From Sphaerulina vaccinii (lineage: Eukaryota > Ascomycota > Dothideomycetes > Mycosphaerellales > Mycosphaerellaceae), in contig JAKUDP010000017.1 of assembly GCA_022570795.1 (NCBI GenBank), positions 1 through 64,000 of the forward strand: DNA of 64,000 nt, given 5' to 3'. Under the pieces are notes generated by a model. The model had not been told where the DNA came from and searched no databases. It worked only from the letters and a program-made list of their open reading frames with translations. This document shows, one piece after another, positions 1 to 13,700 of the stretch (within the stretch, counting starts at the first letter, position 1; the number at the start of each line of letters is the position of its first letter). A program made the translations under genes and the position numbers.

Positions 1-3000
1 ACTAGCTAGCTTAGTCTATATAAGTATACTACTAGATTGTATATCTACTAGTATTTTTAATAATAGTATCGAAAAAGTATTATCTATTAAAAGTATATTA
101 TTAAGCTAAACATCTAGTCGAAAGTTCTAATACTATAAGTAGTTAGTATTATAGTTTAGATATATATTCTAAGTCGTATAGCTATTAAACTTTTTTACTA
201 CTTTTTTAGTTAATCGAGGTACAAAGCTATATAAGAAGTTATAAGTAAGGCAAGAAGTTTAGTAACTTTCTAAAGTAGTTTGTAGTTGTTGTTCTTAGTA
301 GTACTAGTCTCTAGTAATATAACTATATTAGGCAAGTAGTTCTTTAGCTAGATAAACCTAGCTTCTCTAGACCTGACGTTAATAGAGTTATTATAATATA
401 GAGTACTATCTTATAAAGTATAGTTAGCTAATACTAGCTTAGCTAGAGGAAAATATCTATTATAGTAGTTAGTATATACTATTAAGCCCAGCTTATAATC
501 TTTATACTCTAGTACTATAGTCGTAGCTCGAGTACTATATTATTAGTATAATATACCTAAAACAAAACAAAATATATACTTATACTTACTATACTATAAG
601 ATTACCTATAGGCAAACTATAATCTAATATAGTATATTCTAATATAGGTTAGCTAGTAGAACAAATCTCGTACTATAACTAGTCTTACTAGTATATATTA
701 ACTATAGTATCGCTAGGTTATAATTTGTTAGAAAAATATATAATATATTAGAAATTGTTACTACTATTACTACTATCTTTAGTCTAGAGAACTAGTAACT
801 TGCCTACCTAAATATAGACTAACTATTACTAAAAATATTTTTAAAATAGTTGTCTATACTCTATCTACTATACTTGCTATTAGAGAGCTAGTAGTAGATA
901 TACTTCTAGAATCTAGAATATAATATTATCTTACTTATACTATATATAAAAAGTTTGTATACTATCTTCTCGAAGGTCTCGATACTTTTAGTAGGAGACT
1001 ACTAGTATAGGAATATTCCGAGTACTATTAAGCTACCTATGCTATATTAGTAGTAGTCTATTATATATTTTATATAACTTACTAGAGCTAGTACTAATAG
1101 CGAGATTAATAAGATCTAGAAGGCTATAGCTCTATTCTAATTGCTACTAGAGAAGTATAAAGAACTATAAAGGTATTACTCTTCTATAGCTACTACTATT
1201 AATTATTAGTAATTATATACTACTCGTAGGCAGCTTTACTCGTATACTTAGAGATACCTAAACTATATATAATAGATATTAGCTAATAATATAGTAGTAG
1301 TTAGAACCTATAGTAGTCCTATATATCTAGATATATATATTATATAGTATATAGTAATATTTCTATATATATACTATAAGATATATAAAATATATAGTAT
1401 ATATCTTAGTAGAACGAAAGTGCTACTAGAGTTTCTTTTTAGTACTTAGTATATCCTAGTAGAGCTAAATTAGTATTAATTTAATATTAGCTAGCTTATA
1501 CTAATATTAAATAAAGAATTTACAAATCTCCTCTACTATAAAGTTTGGAAAGTACTTATTTCTAGTATATACTTTAGAAATAGCCTTATAGTAGATATTC
1601 GTATAAAGAGAGTTAAAAGTATAAGTAGGCTTAAATACTAGTAGAAGTAAGCTACTAATATAATTATATAACTTGCTTATAATATAATCTAGTAGGGATA
1701 GTATCTATTACTAAAGCTAATATAATAAGTAAAGCTATAGATTAGTATAATATAAGGTATTATTACCTATATTCTATAGCTTCTAAGAGATAAGTAATCT
1801 TATTATTATATATTCCTAGGTAGAGTTGCCTAGATATATAGAGGGTCTAAAAGTTATCTAGCTAGGTATTAGCTATATACTAAAGCCGAAGACAAAATAG
1901 CTTTTCGATATATAGTATATTAAAGTTCTAGTATACTATTACTAGCTTCTTTTGAATTAGTTATAACTCTCTACTAATATAAGTTTTTAATTACTAGTAC
2001 GCCCTATATAGATTCTAATTATTTTAATATAGATATACTATACTAACTAGAGAGAATAGCTTAGTAAGGTAGTATAACTCTAGTTATATATATAGATTTC
2101 TAATATTCTTACCTATATAGGTCTAATCTTTTATAATAAGTACTAGTCGCAGCCGACTTTCTAGTAGGCTATCTAATATTATACCGATACTAGTCTAGTA
2201 GTATAGACTCTAGCTAACTTGCTCGAGATCCTCGAAGTTGTTAATAAATAGTATAATAATATTAGTAGTAGCTAGAAGGCTGCGAGCTATAATATAGTTA
2301 AATACTATTTAAATATTATTTATAGAAGCGGCCTAGAATACTAGTATTATACTTTTAGAATAGTACCTAGTACTATTACCTTGCCGAAAGTAGAATATAA
2401 GCTTAGTATCTATAAAGAGAACTAGATACCTATACTTTACTATTATACTATCTATATATATATAAGCTATATTCTCTTAAAGAACTAATTTTAATCGATT
2501 AAGAGAGAATAGATAATAGAAAGCTTTAAACTTTATCTACCTATCTAGAAAGAAAAAAAATAATAGATATTAACTAGTTAGAGTAGGTAGAGTATATATA
2601 ATATTATAAAATTAGTATATTTTAGTAAGTAAAAGATACTTATTATCTCTATAGATATAGAGCAAAGCTTAATAGCTACAATCTCCTAGTATTATACTAC
2701 TAATTTTCAAAAGCTATCGAGCTCTAGAGCTATACTAAACTCTTCTTCTACTTATATATAAAGCGTAGCCTACCTTGTTTAAGCCGACCTAAAATACTAT
2801 ACTACTAACTATTCGAGATTAGATAGGTTCTATCTTTTATTAATAATTGCTCTTTTCTATACTTTAATATTATTCTACTAATAATAGATATAGAAGTATA
2901 CTTTAATAAATAGAGCTACTATTATAGTCGGGCTAAGCTCTACCTATATAATATATAGTTCGAGGCTCTATATTTACTAGATTTATAATATCTAGATAAG

Positions 3001-4455
3001 AAGAATATTCTTTAACTAATTAATATTTTTAATACTAAGAAGTACTATAGGCTCGATATTAAGTACTCTATTCCTATTCTATTAGATACTAATATTCTAA
3101 TATATATACTATAATTATCGAACTTCGAGTAGCGCAATCTTCTCGATATCTAATATATACTATCCGAACTTATTTTTTTAGATAACTAGTATATTATTAC
3201 TCTATATAGTTAATATTATATAGAGGCTATATAATAGTACTTTTACAACTATAATCGATAGTAGGTAGCCGATCTATATATAAGTAATTTAAATAAAAAA
3301 GTTAGGCTTGCCTTATATAGTAATTATTCTAATACTTGCAACTTTAGTAATAGAGATATTTTCTACTACCTATACTACTTTAAGTATAAAGAGAATATTA
3401 CTTAGCTTTCTAGATAGTAAGCTAGGCTATTAGTAAGTAAACTAAGAGATATAAAAATATTATTATTTTAGTATCCTACTATAATAGATAGCTTTAATAA
3501 ACTACTACTATTTATAGAGCTATAGGCGCTACTTTAATTAGGCACCTTCTACTATATACTAAGTTTGAATTATAAAGAGGTAGTTCTAGCCTTTATAGAT
3601 ATATATACTAGTATTATACTAATACCTTAATATAGGAACTTATAGCCTATTTTAGTTATATTCTACGAGTCTAGATAGATATTATATAATCTCTAGTAGA
3701 TACTTTGTTACTCGATATATATACTATCTCCGATCTATAACTCCTATTACTAAAGCAATTATAATAAGATAGAAATACTATTATAGAAAAAATAGGCTCT
3801 AGAAAACTCTTTTCTAATATAATAGAAAATAATAGCTAGTTCTATATAATAGCTTAGCTTTTAAGTATAGAAGAGCGCATTCTCTCGATATATACCTTCC
3901 TCGAAGATACTAAGTACTTTAAGCCCTATATATCTATTATAAGGTCTTTTCTTTCTACTAGATCGAAGCTATTAATTACTAAGAGGATATATTTCTATTA
4001 TACTATATCTTCTAATAGATTAAGAGATATATAAGCTAATACTATAGTAGTAAGTCGACCTATTAATACTAGCGTATTTTAGTCTAGATATTGCTAGCTT
4101 TAGCTCTTCTATATATACTACTTTCTAAAATTATAGCCTATTAACTCTTATAAAAATTCTAGAAAACCTAAGCCTATATATAAAATTATATATAACTTAC
4201 TATTAACGCTTATAAAGTTGGCTTCTAACTTGGGCTTTAGATCTACTTAGATAAGCAAATTAGTAGAATATAACTCTTTAGGTTATATAGTATATACTTT
4301 TATTTAAGTAATAAAACCTTCTAAGTAATTTAATTATAATCTTGTTACTTTAAACAAGGTCGTTAGTAATATATATAGCTTTCTCTATAGTATGCTAGAG
4401 TAGACTAAAAATAGTACTATACTATTAATAGTATCGGACTATCTACTACCTCTTT

Positions 4456-4790
4456 CGTATTAGTATAGACGACTATTCGAGTTATTATATCTATCTAATA
4501 AAAGCTTACTCTATATCTATAATATTTACTATTTATAGCTAGTTTAGAGAGTATAGGGCCTTAGCTCTCTAGAGATTAAGTATAATATATTCTACTACTT
4601 CTTTGAGTTTGAAATAGAGGCTACTTTAATAGAATAGGCCGAGACTTTTTCGACTTTGTAATTAGACTTTAGTAGAGAATATATTACTAGCTTAGTATAT
4701 AGTAGTAGGTACGTATCTCTATCTACTTCTAATAACAAAGTATATACTCTAGTTTAGTACTTTCTAGTAAGTATAGTACTAAACTATCTA
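4456..4790 (+). mobile_element. Possible Copia-type integrase fossil (RIP-mutated)
   Basis: Reading stop codons TAG and TAA as former Gln or Trp, the plus strand at 4,465-4,482 gives I-D-D-Y-S-S, followed by an aromatic-rich stretch. This resembles the DDYS(R)Y segment of Copia/Ty1 integrase cores. About 190 nt later, in another frame, 4,662-4,682 gives L-D-F-S-R-E-Y, similar to the second catalytic Asp segment of that fold (usually D-N-G-G-E-Y). The frame change would need an indel, and no clean glutamate motif follows. Family identity is therefore tentative; the surrounding DNA is clearly decayed repeat. Confidence 0.3.
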
Positions 4791-7700
4791 TCTCTATAGA
4801 GTAGTTCTCTATCTATATAGACTAAGTATCTATAGTACCTAAGCCTAATTAAGCTCGACGAAATAATATTAACTATATCTTATATCTATTTCTATAATAC
4901 TAAAAGTAACTACTTCTATAATCTTGCCTATAGCTTGTTATATAATATCTATACTACTATTAGCTACTAGTAGAATCGAGGAAAATATATTTTAATAGTC
5001 TATAATAGAGTATTTGAAGTATATAAACTATATAGTATAAGTAATATAGTAATAGAAAGTTCTCTATATATTATTTGTCTAAAGAATAATAGAAGTCGAC
5101 TATATAGTAATCTAGTAGTAAAAGAACTTGTTACTAGTATCTATTCTAAAGTATTAGTAGAGAATATCTAAGAAATATAGCTATATAAATAATACTCTAT
5201 ATATATTAATAATTAGCTACTAGGCTTTACCTCCCTTTTCTTTACTTAGAAGTATTATATCTATATTTCTACTAGATAATATAATATTAATTATAGCTAA
5301 GCTCTATAACTAGCGTACTATACTATAGTAGTACTTAAAGAGTTTGTTATTATTTCTTATATATATTAGTTTAATAGAATAGAGGTAGTAGGAAGTATAG
5401 ACTAACTTTTCTAGTACTATAATTCTCTCTATTACCTTCTTATATCTTAGCTATTATTAGTAGAACTTCTAGCTACAACTCGGTTCTACTTATATTATAG
5501 TCTATACCTATATAAGTCTAGTAAGCTAGTTAATATTAGATATAGATATTCTATAGCTTTCTATATCGATAGTTAGTAGTATCTATAGTATTTGCTTTCT
5601 TTTACTACTACCTAGGTTCTCGGTATATCTAGCTATTATAGGTACCTAAGTAGGAAAGGTTTGTAGTAGTATCTATTAAGGACTTTAGCTATATATAAAT
5701 ATTGTATCTCTAAGCGTTTGGGGCTCGAATATAGTATTACCTAGAACAAATAGTAGTATATCTAGGTATAGATTATAGTAAAATAAAGTTAGCTAATTAT
5801 TTTAAAATACTATTACTATAGAGAAAATAAAGATTTGAGGTTGTAATTATATACTAAAGTAGTTGTACTTCTATAATATAGACTCGTTTTAGTATAGTAG
5901 TACTAGGTATACGTACTAAAGTAGGCGGAGTATAGACCTATCGACAACCTAGAACAAGTACTTAATACTATAAAGAGACTATATTTTATATTATAGCTAC
6001 CTAGCTATAGCTCTTATAGATCGTATAGGCGCCTATATAGCCTATATCGCCTCTTATTAGACCTCGGACTTTAAGCTAGTAAGATATCTTTTATTAGAAA
6101 TATAGATAGAATCTAGAGTTCTAGATCAAAATAAAAAGATACTCTAGCTTTATAGTACTTTTATACTCTCGATATTATAGTAAGTTAGTATTCTCTATTA
6201 TTTATACCTACTTATAATATAATTAGAAGAATAATATAAAGACTTGCTAGATCTACCTATAATAATCTAATTAGAACTTTTTTAAAAACTTTTTCTATTA
6301 AGAGCAAAGTCTAATAGAGTAATAAAAAGAACTATATAACTAATATATTAGAGAGCAACAAGACCTATAGTCCTTCTTAGTAGCTATTAGATTAAGCTAC
6401 TACTCTATATAGGCTTACCTAGTAATAGTAGAAAATCGATTAAATAAGACTAGAAAGACTAATATAGACCTATAATATTAGAGAGATATACTTTAAAAGC
6501 AACTTAATCTACTAGATAGCATACTCTAGGAATTATAATACCTATAACTAGATACTAAGAATCGAGCCTCTAAATAGATCCAAATTAATTAAGTATACTA
6601 ACTTCTTATTAAGTAATAGAAGCAAGCTTTATATAAGTAAGAAGTAGAGCTATAGGCTACTAAGGCTACTATATAGAAGCTTAGAAATATAGTCGATAAA
6701 GTTGTCTCTACTAATAATTTTATAGCTATAGCCTTCTAAAAAGTAGTAGATATCGCCGATCTAATAATATATAACTAGTACCTAGAGGTAGAGTTAGTAG
6801 ACTAGATAGTATTATAGTATACAAACAAGGCCGAAGGCGTCGAGGCATCTAGTATAGTACCTATAGATTCTCTAACTCTATATAAGTCTAATACTAATAT
6901 ATTTATAATTATTACTAATTTTATTATTTAGATATAATCTCTAGCAAAGAAGACTTGTATATACTACTAGAAATTCTACTAGTAGATACTATTAATTATA
7001 CTAGTAAAAGAAGTATATATAAATAATAGAGTACTTACTAGAAGCTTTACCTACTACTAGAAGACAATCTACTATAGTTTAGAAATAGTAGATAGTATTA
7101 ACTCGTTCTACTACTAAAATAGAAACTACTTCTCTAGAAGAAGTAGCTATAATAAGACTATTAGAGACTAGCTTAAACTAGCTAGGTACTAGCCTACCTA
7201 GTATATAGCTCGTATATACTATAATAATAACTTACTATATTATTACTATATATTAATTTACTCTACTACTACTCGCCTATTACTCTATTATTGTTTTCGG
7301 CTATTCTTATATAGAGGAGATCTACTTAATTAAAAATAGAGTATTCTCTAGTCTTCTAGAATATTCTAGAAGCTATAGTTATTAACTTTAAGCTATCTAT
7401 ATATCGAATACTAATAGCTTCTAGTATCCTATACCTAGTATACTAACTCTAATACCGAAATAATATACTTACTTCTAGGTAATAGTCGACCTTAGCTAAT
7501 AAGTATAGATTAGATCTATAAAGCTTTTAGTTAAGTACAAATTAGACTAGTAGGTTTCTATAACTCTAAGTAATACTAGGGAGTACAATCGTACTATAAT
7601 ACTATAAAAGTAGATATATAAGTAAGCCTATACTAGAGAAATTAATACTAGGTTCTATCTCTATATATAGAATAGGAAATATAGGACCTAGTACTACTAT

Positions 7701-10700
7701 AATAGATATCTATTTCAAATAGACTTAAAATAGTACTAGTAGTAATAGAAAGAGAGTACTATTATATTATTTAAGCTTTAATAATAGAGTATACTACAAA
7801 TATAATAGTATACCTATAGTAATATTACAAGGTCTATATCCTTTACTATATAATAGTCTTAATATAGATTTATTACTATATAAATATAAGTAGTATTACT
7901 ATAATCGGCTTCGCGAGAGTTAGTTTATACTATATACTAGGTCTAGAACTAGCCTTCGTCGAATAATTAGTCTAGAAGTCTAGAGAAATAGTAGATATAT
8001 ACAACTTATATTAATATTAATATAGTATAGCTTTATATATATAGTATAATATATACTTTCAAACTCTATTTATACCTTTACTCGTAGTAGTCTCTATTAA
8101 TAAACTTATCTATAAATATATTAAGATTATTAGTATAATTGACTTAACTTTTAACTCTACTTAGAATATATAAATACTCGGTTTTACTAATATTTGTATA
8201 TAGATATAGTTTTACCTTGTTCTCTAACTAGTAGATATACTACTTTAAATATACTAGTTCAAGCTCTAGCTAGGCTACTCTATTAGTAATAGAAGTATTA
8301 GAGTAGTTATAGTTATCGGGTAATAGAATAGTACTATAGCCTAGAAATAGCTAATTATTATATATTAGTATTCTATAAGGTATACTAGAAAGTAGTATTA
8401 GTAATATTAATTACTTAGCTAGTAGAAGGAGTAGTACTATCTTCGATATTATAGTACGCTACTAATAAGAATTTTATAAATCGAATTAATAATATATAGT
8501 AATATATATATATAATAGATAAATATAGTATACTTTTTATTACTATTTAGAATTAGAATATTAGGCTATACTAGCTCGTTCTAGACGAGCTGTCTCTAAC
8601 TATTCTAATAAGTAATACTAATTATAATAATAGAACTTAATTCTATACTAGAGCTAAAAGATCGAATCTATACTACTCTAATTTAGGCGTAGCTACTAGT
8701 ACTATAGACTAGTACTAGCGCAAACTTACTTTATACTACTATACCAAATAGTTGTACTATACTCTAGATATTCTATTTAGGCTTCTAGAGATATAAAGGA
8801 AGGAAAGGCCTAGGTAAGGTAAGAACTTAGACCTCCCTTTCCTACTTCGAGCTCTAGTCTATATTCTAAAAGGCTATCTTTTTTAATATAGCTTTTGTCT
8901 ATATCTCTATCTTCTTGTTCTACTACTATATTTGTTATAAGAATACTTTTATATTCTAGGCTAACCTAAAGTATACTCTACTATTCTCTATTATAGCTTA
9001 GATATACTCGATACTATATACTATACTTTGTTATATCTATTCTCGAGTAGGTATAGAAGATATATATAGCTACTTAGTCGACGTAGAGCTACTAGAGGAT
9101 CTTATAGGTATAATTATAAAACTATATTTACTACCTTATATCTAGTAATATAGTAGCGAGATTGTATATATAGACTTATAGGTAGTAATAACTCTAATTT
9201 TATTATAGAATAGAGTATAGTAGATATATCTATCTATAATATAGTATATAACTAAATTTGTTCCTACTACTACTTGCTATAACTATACTATAGCTTATAA
9301 TTAGATTCGGGACTAAGTAGGTAGGAACTGCGAGTAGTTAGTAATAGAAGGAACAAAAACGAATCTAAAGATAGTAGATTAAGCTACTATATATCTATAT
9401 ACCGAAGGTATAATAGATTATATAAAATACTAATAATTAAATAACTATAGTATATAATACTCTACTTTAAGGAGAACTTTGTATATATTCTATTAGTAGT
9501 ATACTTATAGAGCTAGCAAAGCTAGTCTATCCTAGCTATATCTATAAAGTATTACTTGTTAGAAGTAAGTAGTATATACTACTAGTAGCGAATAGTCTCT
9601 CTAAACTTCTAGATACTATAGTATAATATTACTAAGGTATTAGATATCTACCTCTACTAATATAGGTATATAAACCTATTAAGAATGCAAGGCTAGAGCC
9701 TATTAGATAGAGAGATATTACTCTAGTAGCTATACTTAGTAGTATACTACCTAATATAGTCCCTTTACTTGTAGTAGTACTAGTATAGGAGCTCGATAGT
9801 AAGAGGCTATATAGTATAGTATATATAAAAAAGTTATTCTAATATAAATAAGAATTTATTATAAAGACTATACTTTCTATATAGTAAGAGGTTAGAATAT
9901 TCTACCTATAGTAAAACTACTATAAGTTTGTTATAGTAATAAGTAAGTCTATAGTACTATATATTTGTTATTAGAGACTAAGAAAGCTTATATTAAATAA
10001 ACTACTCGAATAACAAGGTCGTTTATATAATAACTATATAATAGAGTAATTACTATTAGTAAGCTAGAATCGAATAATATTACTAATCGACGTATTTATA
10101 TAGCTTGGACTAAACCTATTCGAGAGACCTCCTACTTGCACTTTATAAATACTTAGAACCTAAGAGACTTATAGATTAATTAAGGTCTTAACTTCGATAT
10201 TTACTAATACTTCTAGTTTAGTATACCTAAGAGACTAGACGCTACTAGTAGCAATTAGTATAGTGCAATATAAATGCTTTATACTTTATTTATAGATCTA
10301 ACTAGCACTTAGAGTAATAATAAGGCAATATACGACTTTAAAAAGATTACTTACAAATTGTTTTATTTTAGCTAATATACTAGAATAGTATCTATATAAT
10401 ATACTAGTTTTATCGATACTCTAGTTTCGTCTAGAAATAAGAGTAATATAAGTAGGTAGTATATTCTTTATATAGAGGTAGATCTAGTAAAATAAAGTAG
10501 AAAATAGCTTATTATATATACTTATTAATATTTATTACAAGCGACCTAGAGTATACTAGAGTTCCTACTAATAATCTATACTTAAAGACTCTATACCTAA
10601 GGTCTATAGTGCTAGGAACTATCGATAGTATAAGTATAGATCTATAATATCGATAGTATAAAGCTATAATTATTATAGAATCTTCTTATAATATATAATT

Positions 10701-13700
10701 ATATATATATAGCTTAGAAGTATACTATACTAAGCTAGTTTTTATAGAAGATATAGAAGATAATTAAAACAATACCTATAAACTTAAAGGCAATAAGTAT
10801 AGGAAATATAAAAAAGAGCAATAAGAAGACCGACAAAGAGACTAATAAGAAAAGCGACGAAAAGAGTAACGAGAAATACGAATTAGACTAGAAACTATAG
10901 TACTATAGGAATAGAGCTATATTAATATATCGACCTATATACTTCTATCTTATTATATCTCCTACTTTAGAGTAGAGATTTAGTAGAATTACTATATATA
11001 GTTAGAGCTAATAGCTAAGCTAGTAAAAACCTAGTACTTATATTCTAAGATATAACTATTGCTTTTAACTATTCTAGTTCTTACTCGTATAGTATACTTA
11101 ACCTCTAGTAGCTCGGTATTCTACTATCCTATTAATAGAAACTTACTCGATCTACTCGACTACTTAGATATTAGCTTGAGTAGACCTAACTACTCTTATA
11201 ATATATATATAATTCGAATTAGCTTACTATATATTAGAAATATTTCCTTATAAGCTTTTATATATTTTTTAGTATTAGTACTCTAGGGCGCAGAACAATA
11301 TACTCTTAATATTAGTATATAACTATCGTAAGCCTAGAGCTTACCTAGATTAACTATACTAGCTATATATACTCTATTACCTAGAATATAGTAGGACTAG
11401 AGGTGCTATATACTACTTGCAGAGTAGCAAATCTATAGGCAATCGTCTCTCTATATAAATACTATATATAGTTATATAAATTATAGGCTTATATTACTAG
11501 CAAATTATAACCTACCTATATAGACAAATAGAAATTAATTAATTAGTCGAGTATTAAGAAAGTACTTAGAGCAATCGAGAAGTAGAAAGAGATATTAATT
11601 AAGAATATTATATACTATATTATACTAGTACTTCTATTAGAGTCTCGAAGTATCTAGTATATATATCGCTATCTATAATAACTAGCTAAGGCCAAAAAAC
11701 GTATAGTACTTCGATTTTAGATTGCTATATAATATTATAATTACTCTCTATACTCTTGTTATCTATATCTAAATTAGCTATAGAACTCTTAGGCTACTAT
11801 CTTTTAGATTCTACTAGCTCTAGATAAGCTATAATATCTAGCAAAGCCTAAGACTTATACACCTCTACCTCGAGCTCTATAGGAGTATATTCTACTCTTG
11901 TCTAATTCTCTATATATTATAGATTGTTGCTAGTAAGCTATATAGGTAGAGGGTAGCTAGAGTTCTTCTAGAAATTAGTTTATAGTCTTCTTATACTAAT
12001 TGCTCTAGACTTATAATATCTACTTGTGTCGGCGGCTAGAAACTATAGTTAAGCAATTTGTAAGAGTAGTAACATCCCCTATAATAAATAAGAATATAGA
12101 TATATATATTATATTAGGTAGCTAGCTTATAGGCTTTGTTTATTAAAGTAATTTGTCTTTTTCGATACTTGTTATATAGTAGTTTGCTAGACTAAGTAGC
12201 TAGGCTTTAAGAGTCTTATATATAACTAATACTATAGCGAAGTTATATAGTCTGTATTCTAAATTGCGACTATAAGTATCTACTTAGTTATTTAGAGCAA
12301 ATATTATATAGCGCCTATTATTTATAATTATATATAGTTCAAATAGGCTATAGATCTAAAACTAGTATAAGATGCCAAAATAGGCTATCTCTCTCTAATA
12401 TTTAGGCTCTATATTCTATTACTTCTAGATCTATAAATAGATAATTACTAAAAATAAGACTCTATAATATATTTTATTTTTCTTCTATCTATAGCTATAT
12501 TCGCTACTACTTATATAGAGTTTCTATAGTAGTAGGTCTTCGACAATAGTACTATAATAATAACTATTACTACTACCTAAACTAAATATACTATTAAGAT
12601 ATATATAGTCTCTAAGACACTTCTAGCTACTACTATTAGAAGTCTATATTACTAATAGTATAATAAGAAAGCTTGCAATATATATCGATAGTATAATTAT
12701 TATTATAAAGAATAGTACAAATAGTAAATTTTCTAAGACAAATACCTAAGAATACTTCTAATACTTTCCTAGCTTTATATATAATACTATAAGATACTAT
12801 AAGTATTCTAGTAGATATATATTTCTATAGCTATATAGACTATATAGTATACTTAATTATATAGATATAAACTATTTGTAATATTATAGAGATAGTAGAA
12901 ATACTAATAGCCGAGGAAAGACTATAGTTGTTAATAGCCTACTTCGAGGATACTTAGAAGCTTCTACCGAATATCGAGGACTCTTAGAGATCGAATATCT
13001 ACTAGAAAGCACTTCTAGCTTAGTAGATATATTAAATTCAGACTTGATTAGAGAGGCGGCCTATTATTTCTTTTATATATTATTATAGTAGCTAGAGGAG
13101 AGTAAGTTGTTAAGGTCTATATATACTACCTATATGCAAGTAAGCGAGTATTCTCTATAAAGAGATAGTTTTATACTCTAGAATATATTATTACTATTAT
13201 CTAGCTAGAATAGTATAGAGTTACTTCTAGAAATATCGAATAAACTAGGCTCTAGAAAATTATTAATATTAACCTAGTCTAGATTAGTACTAGTATATAC
13301 TATTTTAGGCGAAGCCTAAGATACTAGTATAATAGTAGAGTTTAGATATACTAGAATTAATAGCTTTAAAAAGAAAGCCTTATTAGACTAAATATCTAAA
13401 GTATTATTCGAGACTTTAGGCTTCTCTTATAGCCTTAGATGCTTTTAACTATTATATATAGATACTTTATTAGAAGTATTTTCTTCGAAGAGCTCGAGCT
13501 AATTAGAGTTATATTACTTGTCTTTACTCAAATAACTATTATTGCCTCTAGACTAGTTTATAGAAACTTATAGACTATATTTTTTCGATTGTTTCTATTA
13601 CTCTATCTTGCTTACTAATATTCTATAAATTCTACTAGTAGTCTATTCTAGTTAGTACTAGTTTAATATATTTTAGCCTTTCTATATACTACTAAGCTTT

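Noticed and set aside
11059..11253. 64-codon open frame in the RIP block
   Set aside because: Composition is the same Leu/Ile/Tyr/Ser mix as any frame of TA-rich DNA; no domain, and stops surround it.
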